A stretch of DNA of 64,000 nt from Myxococcales bacterium (GTDB lineage Bacteria; Myxococcota_A; Polyangia; Nannocystales; Nannocystaceae). Shown here one piece after another: positions 8,178 through 15,596 of the stretch. The DNA lies in the NCBI GenBank assembly GCA_020633335.1, contig JACKDU010000004.1:620001-684000 (forward strand), written 5' to 3'. Made by a program: the position numbers and the translations under genes. Within the stretch, counting starts at the first letter, position 1. Every line of letters starts with the position of its first letter. The notes beneath the pieces are model-generated. The model saw nothing but the letters and a program-made list of their open reading frames with translations. It was not told the DNA's origin and did not search any database.

Positions 8178-8672
8178 CTATTCGGGCTCCCCGTCGAGGA
8201 CGCGGATCTCATAGACCGGCGAGATGCACGGCGCATACCTATAGTTCTCGGACCCGGCCGCCGGCGGCACGGGATGGGGGACCCCGTAGACCTCAACCCA
8301 TTTGCCCTCATAACGCGCGCTTGTCTCCGCGGAGGGCCGCTTTTCTGGGTACCAGATGCTCTCGAGCATGACCCACCCCACGCCCTCGCGGAAGACCGTC
8401 GGCCAGGCGTCCCTCACCCCGCCGTCCTTGTTCGGGTATGTGTTCAATGCATACACACCGATCAGCCGGCACGGCGACGCCGCCGGGGCATCTCGCGCCA
8501 AGTATGCGTCACAGAGCGGGGCCGCCGGGTCAAACGCCGGCTGCGGTCGTGAGTCCGGGGCCCGTACGCTCGCCTGCATCACATTGACACACGGCGGCGC
8601 GCACCCGGCCACACCGGCGAGCGCCAGCGTGACAACCACGACGAGCTGCCGGATGTCGAGAACGTCTGTCAT
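8178..8672 (-). CDS. Hypothetical lipoprotein
   Basis: 164 residues starting with a lipoprotein signal peptide (DIRQLVVVVTLALAGVAGC, lipobox before the Cys). The mature part contains several Cys and conserved-looking blocks CRLIGVYALNTYPNKDG, VGWVMLESIWYPEK and YEGKWVEVYGVPHPV, suggesting a compact secreted beta-rich domain with disulfides. The family is not recognised. The ATG at 8672 is chosen because the signal peptide starts there; an in-frame extension of 51 codons upstream has no coding character. It stands alone beside gene debris and an IS element. Confidence 0.65.
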   Translation of the reverse strand: MTDVLDIRQLVVVVTLALAGVAGCAPPCVNVMQASVRAPDSRPQPAFDPAAPLCDAYLARDAPAASPCRLIGVYALNTYPNKDGGVRDAWPTVFREGVGWVMLESIWYPEKRPSAETSARYEGKWVEVYGVPHPVPPAAGSENYRYAPCISPVYEIRVLDGEPE

Positions 8673-8762
8673 GCTCGTGCGGAATCGTATCGGCTTCGTC
8701 GCAGAAAGCAACGTTTCATCGAGCCGCCCCTGAAAATCCATGGTCGGGCCCTCGCTCTGGGG

Positions 8763-8768
8763 TAGACT
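8763..8768 (+). promoter_or_regulatory. Minus-10-like element before interrupted lipoprotein gene
   Basis: TAGACT lies eight bases before the GTG at 8777, the same arrangement seen before many genes of this window. Confidence 0.35.
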
Positions 8769-8776
8769 GCTCTCCC

Positions 8777-9022
8777 GTGGCGGCACGCAGGACCCCATCG
8801 CAGCAGCATCCATGTGCATTCCCATGGTTAGTCGCTTGCATCGTTGCGGCGGCTGCCTGCAGCTCTGACCGCTGTCGGGAGATCCGACCGTTGACCACGC
8901 CCGCGGGCACCCACGAACGCGCCCCCCGCCTGCCCGCGCCTCCCGGGCCGCCCGCCTGCGACCTGTCGCGGACGGCCGCCGGGGAGCGAGCCGCTGCCTG
9001 GCTCACGGCAGCCGCGGGGTGA
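8777..9022 (+). pseudogene. Lipoprotein gene, 5' part, cut by IS3 element
   Basis: Starts at GTG 8777 and encodes a lipoprotein signal peptide (FPWLVACIVAAAACSSD, Cys after AAA) followed by a Cys- and Pro-rich segment that runs into a stop three bases before the IS left end. The sequence to the right of the IS encodes a Cys-rich secreted-type segment without a start. The two pieces therefore look like one interrupted gene, although the frames do not join directly and a small deletion or indel must also have occurred. Confidence 0.55.
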
Positions 9023-9025
9023 ACC

Positions 9026-9046
9026 TGCCCCGAACCAGTGGACACC
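9026..9046 (+). repeat. IS3 left terminal inverted repeat
   Basis: TGCCCCGAA, two bases, then AGTGGACACC; 19 of 21 bases match the reverse complement of the right end. Confidence 0.9.
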
Positions 9047-9080
9047 CTCGATGAGTCGGACGTAGAGAGGGTGCAAAGCC

Positions 9081-9374
9081 ATGAGCAAGAAGAAGAGAAG
9101 AACCTTCACGCCGGAGCAGAAGGCCGAGGCGGTGAAGATCGTCAGGACCTCCGGGAAGACGGTCGCGCAGGTCGCCCGCGAGATGGGCTTGACGGAGACC
9201 GCGCTGCGGAACTGGGTGAGGCAGGACGAGATCAACCAGAACCCGAGCCCGCAGGGGCCGCTGACGACGGACGAGCGGGCCGAGCTCAACCGACTCCGCA
9301 AGGATCTCAAGCGGGTCGAGATGGAGCGAGATTTCCTAAAAAAAGCGGCGGCCTTCTTCGCGCGGGAGACGTGA
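9081..9374 (+). CDS. IS3-family OrfA (helix-turn-helix protein)
   Basis: 97 residues. The N-terminus (RRTFTPEQKAEAVKIV, then VAQVAREMGLTETALRNWVR) is the helix-turn-helix that binds IS ends, and the C-terminus (ELNRLRKDLKRVEMERDFLK) is the leucine-zipper-like coiled coil used for oligomerisation. It ends KKAAAFFARET. Frameshifting near its end yields the OrfAB transposase; OrfA alone usually regulates transposition. Confidence 0.93.
   Translation: MSKKKRRTFTPEQKAEAVKIVRTSGKTVAQVAREMGLTETALRNWVRQDEINQNPSPQGPLTTDERAELNRLRKDLKRVEMERDFLKKAAAFFARET
9338..9345 (+). promoter_or_regulatory. Programmed -1 frameshift site of IS3 transposase
   Basis: Seven A followed by G lie across the orfA codons as A AAA AAA G. 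Slipping back one base at this heptamer moves the ribosome exactly into the orfB frame, the standard IS3 mechanism for producing OrfAB. Confidence 0.85.
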
Positions 9375-10261
9375 GCCTCTTCGAGGTGATCGCGACGGAG
9401 AAGGCCAACTTCCCGGTCGAGATGATGTGCGAGCTCCTCGAGGTCTCGCGCAGCGGCTACTACGCCTGGAAGGACCGCGAGCCCTCGGAGAGGAGCAGGG
9501 ACGACGAGGCGCTGGCCCAGGAGATCGAGATCATTCACGGCGAGAGCAGGAGGACCTACGGCAGCCCACGCATCCACGAGGAGTTGCGCGCTCGCGGTCG
9601 CAAGGTCGGCCGCAAGCGGGTCGCGCGGATCATGCGGCAGAGGGGCATCCACGGCCGTCGGAGGCGGAAATTCAGGAAGACCACCGACTCGAACCACAGG
9701 CATCCCGTGGCCGACAACGTCCTCGATCGCAACTTCACCGTCGACAAGCCCGACAAGGTCTGGGTGGCCGACATCACGTACGTCTGGACCGTCGAGGGCT
9801 GGCTCTACCTGGCGGTGATCATCGACCTCTTCTCGCGCCGCGTCGTCGGCTGGTCGATGGCCGAGCACATGCGCGCCGAGCTGGTCCACGACGCGCTCCG
9901 GGCCGCCCTGGGGCATCGTGAGCCCTCGGAGGACGGGCTCCTCTTCCACTCGGACCAGGGCTCGCAGTACGCCGCAGACGACTACCGCGAGGCCCTACGC
10001 GAGGCGGGCATCGAGTGCAGCATGAGCCGGAAAGGCGAGTGCTGGGACAACGCCGTAGCCGAGAGCTTCAACAGCACGATCAAGACGGAGCTGGTCCATC
10101 GAACGATCTTCCTCACGCGAGCCATCGCGAAGACGACCATCGCGGAGTGGATCGAAGTGTTCTACAATCGTCAGCGTCGCCACTCGACGATCGGATACTC
10201 GACCCCGGTCGCCTTCGAGGAGAGCTTCTACGCCGGGGTGGCGGAGGAGCGAGCGGCATAA
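9371..10261 (+). CDS. IS3-family OrfB, DDE transposase (rve)
   Basis: About 296 residues when read from GTG 9371, which overlaps the orfA stop; the functional enzyme is probably the OrfAB fusion made by frameshifting at 9338-9345. It contains the HTH_21 region (RRTYGSPRIHEELRARG) and the retroviral-integrase-like catalytic core with the three acidic residues in ADITYVWT, FHSDQGSQY and NAVAESFN. The spacing between the last D and E is that of IS3 members. It is intact to a TAA at 10259-10261, five bases before the right end. Confidence 0.93.
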   Translation: MSLFEVIATEKANFPVEMMCELLEVSRSGYYAWKDREPSERSRDDEALAQEIEIIHGESRRTYGSPRIHEELRARGRKVGRKRVARIMRQRGIHGRRRRKFRKTTDSNHRHPVADNVLDRNFTVDKPDKVWVADITYVWTVEGWLYLAVIIDLFSRRVVGWSMAEHMRAELVHDALRAALGHREPSEDGLLFHSDQGSQYAADDYREALREAGIECSMSRKGECWDNAVAESFNSTIKTELVHRTIFLTRAIAKTTIAEWIEVFYNRQRRHSTIGYSTPVAFEESFYAGVAEERAA

Positions 10262-10265
10262 CCTC

Positions 10266-10286
10266 GGTGTCCACTTTTTCGGGGCA
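10266..10286 (-). repeat. IS3 right terminal inverted repeat
   Basis: Its reverse complement matches the left end at 19 of 21 positions. Confidence 0.9.
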
Positions 10287-10757
10287 ATCCCAGGGACCTC
10301 CGAACTCCCAGGTGACTTCACGGCCGGCGAGTGCCAGTCACACTGCCTTGTCGGCACCGGGCGAGGTCGTCACGCGATCGAGCCGTGCGGCTCCTGGGAG
10401 TGTCCGTTCCGCTACGGACACCCGCGCTCGCGTCTGGCGTCGCACGAGTTCGACGTGTTCATCGCCGGCTGCGGCGCCACGATCTTCACCGCACGCCCGT
10501 ATGTCCGCTGCTTCCAACGAGCACACGCCTGCCGGCTCGCTGTCGACCACCAACGCGCGCTTGCCCTGGCGCGGGAACACCTCGGCGAGGACGCTGAGAT
10601 CTCGGCGTACACCGCCCTTCTGTGGGCCCCTGAGCAGTCCGAGTTCCACTGGCGAATTCCCTTCGGCACACCGACCGAAGGGGCAGTGCGGGTCAGCGCG
10701 CATGCCGAGCAGGTATGGCTAGAGCCCGCCGATCCCGCGGCCCAGCGCGTCCCTTGA
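10287..10757 (+). pseudogene. Lipoprotein gene, 3' part, right of the IS3 element
   Basis: Open in one frame directly from the IS edge to a TGA at 10755-10757, about 156 residues without a start. Blocks CQSHCLVGTG, CGSWECPFRYGH, FDVFIAGCGATIFTARPYV and FQRAHACRLAV show regularly spaced cysteines, as in a secreted disulfide-rich domain. Together with the lipoprotein signal piece at 8777-9022 it is probably the C-terminal portion of a single gene. The family is not recognised. Confidence 0.5.
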
Positions 10758-10765
10758 CAGGCCCC

Positions 10766-10886
10766 GGGCCGCCGGGTCGAGGGGATCGTCGTCGGCGTGG
10801 TCGAAGGCGCCGGCGCCGTCGAAGTAGACCCGGCGGCCGGCCATCTGGAGGGCGATGCCGGCGCGGACGCCGAGCTCGCCGTTGCG
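10766..10886 (-). repeat. Beta-helix gene fragment D (partial copy)
   Basis: About 120 bases nearly identical to 19119-19235 plus a few bases at 19250-19255 of the large beta-helix gene copy; it encodes the stretch around VRAGIALQMAGRRVYFDGAG. The right edge skips about 21 bases of the full copy between two short CTCGCC repeats. It has no start or stop of its own. Confidence 0.75.
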
Positions 10887-11079
10887 AGAGGCCCACCGCC
10901 GCCCCGAGAGAGCCGTGCACGCGCGCGCTCACCGCTCGCCCCGCCCGAGTCGTGGTGACGCTATCCGAGCGAGCACCGCGAGCCGACTCGCGGCCCCAGC
11001 CTCGGCTCGCGGGTCCGTGCCGGCGGTCGAGCGCGCTCGTCTACGCGGGCCTTGTCGGCGCGGGCGAGTGCGCCGCTCG

Positions 11080-11212
11080 CAGGAGTCGGATCCGCCCACG
11101 GCACCCGGACCTGACGTACACCGTGCTCCAGGTCCCACACCCGAGGGATCTTGGCGTGGATGAAGGCGCCGCGGGCGCGGTTGAGCTCAACGTGGTATCG
11201 TGCTTCAGTCAT
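11080..11212 (-). pseudogene. ISL3-type transposase N-terminal remnant (tentative)
   Basis: On the minus strand a short segment starting ATG 11212 reads MTEARYHVELNRARGAFIHA, then IPRVWDLEHGVRQVRVPWAD. The pattern xxVPRVxCxEHGVxxVxVPWA is typical of the N-terminal region of ISL3-family transposases. Nothing recognisable follows, so it is a remnant. It overlaps the start of the plus-strand propeller gene. Confidence 0.4.
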
Positions 11213-12680
11213 GTCTATGGACGCACATCGCCGACGCATTGTGACCCGGCGGGTCGTCGGACTGCTCGTTGCGGCGGCGAGCTGCACCGACGTCCGGCGC
11301 CCGGCGCCGGAGGCGTCCGCGACGATTGAAGGCACTGCTGTGAGTGCAGAGGTTGTTTATGGCGAATCGCCTGCGGTCCTCAGGGCCGCCGTGATCGACC
11401 ATGACGAGGCGCTCCTCGCGATCGCAGACCGTGACGACCCCTCGCTGACCCGGTTCGATAGCGAGGCCTCCCCACGGTGGACGCAGAGGCTCCCGGGTCG
11501 GGTGCGGACCGACTGGTCGGATATCTTCGCCGTCGACGGTGACCGGGTAATCGTCTGGGGTAGCGATATCCAGGTCCGCGCGCTTTCCGACGGTTCCCTG
11601 CGGAGAATCATCTCCGAGGTACCGACGTGGCTGCTCGCACGCCGGAGCGAGCTACTCCCCTTGCGTCCCAGTGCCCGCGACGGGCGACTCTTCGTCCCCC
11701 TGACCGACATCGAGAGTACGTGGATAACCGCGTTCGACGCCGGCAGCGGTGCCGAGTTGTGGCACATCGAGCGCCCGGGCCAGTCCCCCGTCACTCCGCT
11801 CCTCGGCGGCTATCTGCGAATGGATGTGAGTGATGGCCGTCTGGGCGCGCAGGATGAACGGATCGAGGTGCTCGATGCGGCCACCGGCGCGAGCGTCTGG
11901 AGCGTTCTGCATGTCGACGCATGCGAGGCCGGAGACTGGCTTGTCGCCGCGACTCCGGACGGCGCGGTGGCGATTTGGGACGGCGAGCGCGCGGCACCGC
12001 GCCCGTTGATCTCTGACGTCGTTTGGCCGCCGGGGAGCCGGCTGGTCGACTGCCATCGGAGCGGCGCACGGTTGTGGCTTGTGGTTGAGTCGACCAACGT
12101 GTTGGAGCCCTTGAGCTGGACGGTCCTCGGGCCCGTCGACGCCGGACTGCGGCCGCGCCTTCGGGTGCCCCGCGTTCCCGCACGAACTGGCGCGCTCGGC
12201 AAATGGTTGCCGTTGGTGACTGACTCTCCCAGAGTCGGGGTTGCCTTGCTCGACATTGAGACCGGGCACGTCGCTTGGTCGCAGGATCCAGCCGTCGACC
12301 CGATCCACTATCTCTTTTGGAGCACGTCCCACGACGCTTTTCTGCTCGAGGCACACGTCGACCGAGTATCATACTACATGGCGCTCGACCCCAGCTCCGG
12401 GGCAGCGCTCGGAGGCGCGGCGATCACCGGCGCGTCGCTGCTCGCTAGGAATCACAACGTGCTGTGGTTCGTCGCGCGGGAGCAGGTGCCCGGCGCTCTC
12501 CCGGCGCTGGCGGTGCTCGACGCGCGGACTCTCCAGCCCCTGACTCCCCCTGGTCGGGGCATTACGGTGACCGACCGCGGCGAGGTGGTGCGCAACGCGT
12601 GGCGGAGCGCCGGCCCCGATGCAGGCGCGACCCGGGGCCTCGTGGAGCTCCCTGCGACATCACCGCCACGCGGCCCGTGA
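11211..12680 (+). CDS. PQQ-like beta-propeller lipoprotein
   Basis: 489 residues starting MSMDAHRR, with a lipoprotein signal (VVGLLVAAASC). The body consists of propeller-like repeats with the PQQ/pyrrolo-quinoline-type W motif: FDSEASPRWTQRLPG, FDAGSGAELWHIERPG, LDAATGASVWSVLHV, LDIETGHVAWSQDP, LDPSSGAALGG. No enzymatic residues are evident; such propellers serve as binding scaffolds. The start is set by the signal peptide; an in-frame extension upstream has the wrong character. The GC content and codon use are somewhat lower than the core genes, and it lies between two beta-helix gene fragments, both consistent with imported cargo. Confidence 0.65.
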   Translation: MSMDAHRRRIVTRRVVGLLVAAASCTDVRRPAPEASATIEGTAVSAEVVYGESPAVLRAAVIDHDEALLAIADRDDPSLTRFDSEASPRWTQRLPGRVRTDWSDIFAVDGDRVIVWGSDIQVRALSDGSLRRIISEVPTWLLARRSELLPLRPSARDGRLFVPLTDIESTWITAFDAGSGAELWHIERPGQSPVTPLLGGYLRMDVSDGRLGAQDERIEVLDAATGASVWSVLHVDACEAGDWLVAATPDGAVAIWDGERAAPRPLISDVVWPPGSRLVDCHRSGARLWLVVESTNVLEPLSWTVLGPVDAGLRPRLRVPRVPARTGALGKWLPLVTDSPRVGVALLDIETGHVAWSQDPAVDPIHYLFWSTSHDAFLLEAHVDRVSYYMALDPSSGAALGGAAITGASLLARNHNVLWFVAREQVPGALPALAVLDARTLQPLTPPGRGITVTDRGEVVRNAWRSAGPDAGATRGLVELPATSPPRGP

Positions 12681-12709
12681 TGATACCGGAAGTCGTGTCT
12701 TCTACCGAA

Positions 12710-12727
12710 AACTCCAGTGCAGGAGTT
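12710..12727 (+). terminator. Weak hairpin after propeller lipoprotein gene
   Basis: AACTCC (12710-12715), a six-base loop, then GGAGTT (12722-12727), 30 bases after the stop and without a T-run. The rest of 12681-12897 shows nothing recognisable. Confidence 0.25.
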
Positions 12728-12897
12728 GCTTGAAGTCGAGTGGCCAACGGAGGGTCTTTGGGGAGCACGGCATCATGGCAGTCTCCAGCTCTAGTATCAT
12801 AGTCGTTGTGTTACATGTGTTCGCGCGAATGTATCCTCGCTTGCCCAGGCCCAAGAAACCACGCGCCACTTCTGTCATATACTGGTTGCCGGGGTTC

Positions 12898-13194
12898 GCT
12901 CACACAAACGTCAACCAGTACACAATATACGCCCCGATCGTAGCACAGTCCCCCGTGTCGCAGTACACGATACTACTCACATCCTGAATAATTGGCGTCG
13001 TCCCCGCCAGGGGATCGACGTGGAAGGCCAGGATGCAGCGCGCGGCCGTGTTGAGGGCGGTGATGTTGAGGGCGGCGGTCGTGACGAGGGACACGTCCGT
13101 CATCAGGGCCGCGCCGTTGTCGAGGTGGGTGTCCTCGAAGCGGTTCTCGCTGGCGTTGACGGACCAGCCGATGGCGATGGTCGAGAAGGTCAGG
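12898..13194 (-). repeat. Beta-helix gene fragment A (3' end copy)
   Basis: About 297 bases matching the 3' end of the beta-helix gene family; on the minus strand it encodes SVNASENRFEDTHLDNGAAL onward to DCATIGAYIVYWLTFV and the stop. Homology to fragment B begins two bases outside the stop codon and ends abruptly at 13194, where unrelated sequence leads into the small lipoprotein gene. No start is present. Confidence 0.85.
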
Positions 13195-13217
13195 AGTCGC
13201 TCGATGTCCTGTCGCTC

Positions 13218-13505
13218 TCAATGATGAGAGCCCCAGGTTTGCCTGTCGGAGCGATAGATCCGCGAGTCTCCTAGCGCCGTGCCGAAGTGCAGCGTGTAAT
13301 CATCCACCGTGAGCCGCTGATAGTAAAGCGGACCCTCCTCCGTCTCCACGATCCCCAACTCGGCGAGGCTGTCCGGCAGGCGATGGTGGACCCTTCGGAA
13401 CGCCTCGATGCGCTCAATCAGCGCATTGCCCTCGGCGGTCAAGTGCTGCTCCCGAGTAGTGGGACAGGCGACGAGTAGCGCCACGAATAGAAGCACACGT
13501 CTCAC
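13218..13505 (-). CDS. Small lipoprotein, candidate immunity protein of the adjacent effector
   Basis: 95 residues from GTG 13505: a short lipoprotein signal (RRVLLFVALLVAC), then IERIEAFRRVHHRLPDSLAE, which resembles the start of pseudopilin-like domains, then YYQRLTVDDYTLHFGTALGD. The GTG overlaps the stop of the effector gene (GTGA), so the two genes are translationally coupled. A small envelope lipoprotein coupled to a toxin-like gene is a common form for immunity proteins; that role is inferred. The stop lies 24 bases from the edge of fragment A. Confidence 0.6.
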   Translation of the reverse strand: MRRVLLFVALLVACPTTREQHLTAEGNALIERIEAFRRVHHRLPDSLAELGIVETEEGPLYYQRLTVDDYTLHFGTALGDSRIYRSDRQTWGSHH

Positions 13506-14590
13506 GGGTTGGCCTTTGTGTACACCGGGGTCGTCGGGAAATTTTGACGGCCCACGTTTCCGTCGTCCTCTGCGGGCAGATCGCTGTAGTTGGGGGCACT
13601 CTGCGGATCGACCGCACCGAGTTCTTGGATCAGATACGCTGCGAGTTGCTCCCCGAACGCCGCGCGTGCGTTCGGGTCGAAGTACTGCACGGCGAACCGC
13701 GCACCGAACGCGTCGCTCGGGAGGTCCTCGTAGCTGTAGGCCGATCGCGGCGTCATGAGCTTCTGCATCCGTTCGGTCTGGTACCCTTCCTGCACCGACT
13801 CTCCGGCCGGGGAAATGGTCGATCGCTGGTAGAGATGCTCCTGGAAGTCCGTCGAGATCCACATGCGCTGGTACCATGGCATCGCCTGAATCTCCTCCAG
13901 CATGCGCGTGGCCTCAAGCTTCTGCTGCAAATACTTGTAGGCGCGGCCCGCATGAAACAGAAAGTGCACCATGTCGATCCAGCCACCTTTCGTGGTGTAG
14001 ACGTAACGCGCCGGACGCGTGTTGAAGTACGGGGTCGTCTTGGGTAGCGGACCGGTCCCCAGAAGCGTTTGGCCGGCTTGGCTGGTCGGATCGTACTGAC
14101 CGCCGGTAGTCGCTGGCATCGAGCCTGACTGTGCCGGGTCGAAGGCCGAAAGCCCGGTCCCGGGCTTGCGCTGGATGGTCCGTGCCGCCGTGGTCACGGA
14201 TCCTCGCAGTGCCGACCTGACAGGATGCTGGTCGGACGAAACGGATCGCAGGGGACGAGAGGCTACCGGAGAACCGGAGCGCATCCGTGGATGATTGGGG
14301 GCATATGCTCTCATAGAATCGAGCCGTTCTAGTTCTTCTACCCGATCCGCTGCCCGGAGGCCACCCGGCGCGGCCCGAGGCACGCGGCCCCCACTCGACA
14401 CGATCGGGACATGAGGCAAGCCGGCGACCACTGCAGCCGCTACTCGATCAGCCTCACGTTCCAGTGGGTCGTTGGGCTCGCCGACGGTGAGCTTCGCCTG
14501 AACAACTGGCATGGCTCTCTTGGTCGGCGGCGTCTTGACAGGCTTTGCGTGTGTCGCCCCGTCTGGGCGCTTAGGTGTAGCGTAGGTCAT
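13502..14590 (-). CDS. eCIS-type effector with DUF4157-like N-terminal signature
   Basis: 362 residues. Residues about 28-55 read MPVVQAKLTVGEPNDPLERE followed by ADRVAAAVV, the N-terminal signature (VQAKLTVGxPxDxxExEADRVA) of DUF4157-type proteins that are cargo of extracellular contractile injection systems; a second short IQRKPG motif follows, as often in those proteins. The HExxH protease core of full DUF4157 domains is absent. The C-terminal 200 residues (YFNTRPARYVYTTKGGWIDM, then VHFLFHAGRAYKYLQQKLEA) are unrecognised and would be the toxic part. The downstream lipoprotein gene overlaps by four bases. No eCIS structural genes lie in the window. Confidence 0.65.
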   Translation of the reverse strand: MTYATPKRPDGATHAKPVKTPPTKRAMPVVQAKLTVGEPNDPLEREADRVAAAVVAGLPHVPIVSSGGRVPRAAPGGLRAADRVEELERLDSMRAYAPNHPRMRSGSPVASRPLRSVSSDQHPVRSALRGSVTTAARTIQRKPGTGLSAFDPAQSGSMPATTGGQYDPTSQAGQTLLGTGPLPKTTPYFNTRPARYVYTTKGGWIDMVHFLFHAGRAYKYLQQKLEATRMLEEIQAMPWYQRMWISTDFQEHLYQRSTISPAGESVQEGYQTERMQKLMTPRSAYSYEDLPSDAFGARFAVQYFDPNARAAFGEQLAAYLIQELGAVDPQSAPNYSDLPAEDDGNVGRQNFPTTPVYTKANP

Positions 14591-14766
14591 GGTCCGTGTT
14601 CTCCAACGAGGAGGCGGGTGGCTTCGCGTCTGCCCATGCAGAGCATGGCTGTCAGGGGGACGGCCGAGGCCACGAGAATTTGATGACCTGGCGAGGGCTG
14701 GTCCATGTCGTCATGTCGAGTTGCACGTATATATGGGATAGTCTCTCAGGTTTCGCAGCGGGGGGA

Positions 14767-15383
14767 GCTCACACAAACGTCAACCAGTACACAATATACG
14801 TCCCGATCGTAGCACAGTCCCCCGTGTCGTAGTACATGATATTATTCACATCCTGAAGATTCGGCGTCGTCCCCGCCAGGGGATCGACGTCGAAGGCGAG
14901 GATGCAGCGCGTAGCCGTGTTGAGGGCGGTGATGTTGAGGGCGGCGGTGGTGACGAGGGACACGTCCGTCATCAGGGCCGCGCCGTTGTCGAGGTGGGTG
15001 TCCTCGAAGCGGTTCTCGCTGGCGTTGACGGACCAGCCGATGGCGATGGTCGAGAAGGTCAGGTAGCCGGTGTCGCGGTCCAGGGTCGTGAGGTGCTGGT
15101 TGCCGGCGAGCATCACGTCGCCGTGGCAGAGGAAGAGCTCGTCCGGATCGCCCTGGAGCGGCGGCGCCGGCATGAAGCCGTAGAAGCTCGGCATCGAGCC
15201 CTCGGCGATGAGCTCGGCGGACTGGCCGAGGTTGATGATCTCGAGGGCGTGGGCCTCGACGTTGCCAGGAGTGGGGGCCGTGAGGCCGCCGCTGACGAGG
15301 TGGTTGCCCTCGACGACCATTGGGCCGAGACCGTAGAGCTGGAGGGCGCGGCCGACGGGCTGGAGGACCGTGTTGCCGCGGAC
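14767..15383 (-). repeat. Beta-helix gene fragment B (partial copy with internal deletion)
   Basis: About 617 bases nearly identical to the large copy at 18533-19118 but extending to the true 3' end. Encodes GNTVLQPVGRALQLYGLGP through DCATIGTYIVYWLTFV and a stop. Relative to the large copy it lacks about 33 codons in frame (RLIDGRILYTDNQMRLRVMG region). The left edge is two bases beyond the stop, exactly as in fragment A; the right edge (15383) is abrupt. No start of its own. Confidence 0.85.
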
Positions 15384-15581
15384 AGGTTGCGAAAGCCGCA
15401 TGCTGGCGCGGGAGCAGGTGGCGGCTCCGCCGGTCCCGCTGGCGTCCGCCCCGGGCGCATGCCGACGGAGGTGCTCGGGTCAGCTGGGGCTCAAGGCGGG
15501 CGAGGCGTCGTCAGGTCGAGTGTCGGCACGTCGGTTTGATCTCGGCGGGGCCGCATGCGCCCCGCGAGCCCGAGCTCGTTG

Positions 15582-15587
15582 TAGAAT
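15582..15587 (+). promoter_or_regulatory. Minus-10-like element before WD40 lipoprotein gene
   Basis: TAGAAT is nine bases before the GTG start at 15597, consistent with a leaderless or near-leaderless transcript. The rest of 15384-15581 shows nothing recognisable. Confidence 0.4.
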
Positions 15588-15596
15588 GCGAGCCTC

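Larger units (their letters stand above)
9026..10286 (+). mobile_element. IS3-family insertion sequence
   Basis: A complete element of 1261 bp. Terminal inverted repeats of 21 bp (9026-9046 and 10266-10286) match at 19 positions and begin TG and end CA as in IS3-family elements. It carries orfA, a slippery run of seven A, and orfB in the minus-1 frame. No target duplication is evident (left flank ACC, right flank ATC). The coding parts and ends are intact, so it may still be active or recently inserted. Confidence 0.92.
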
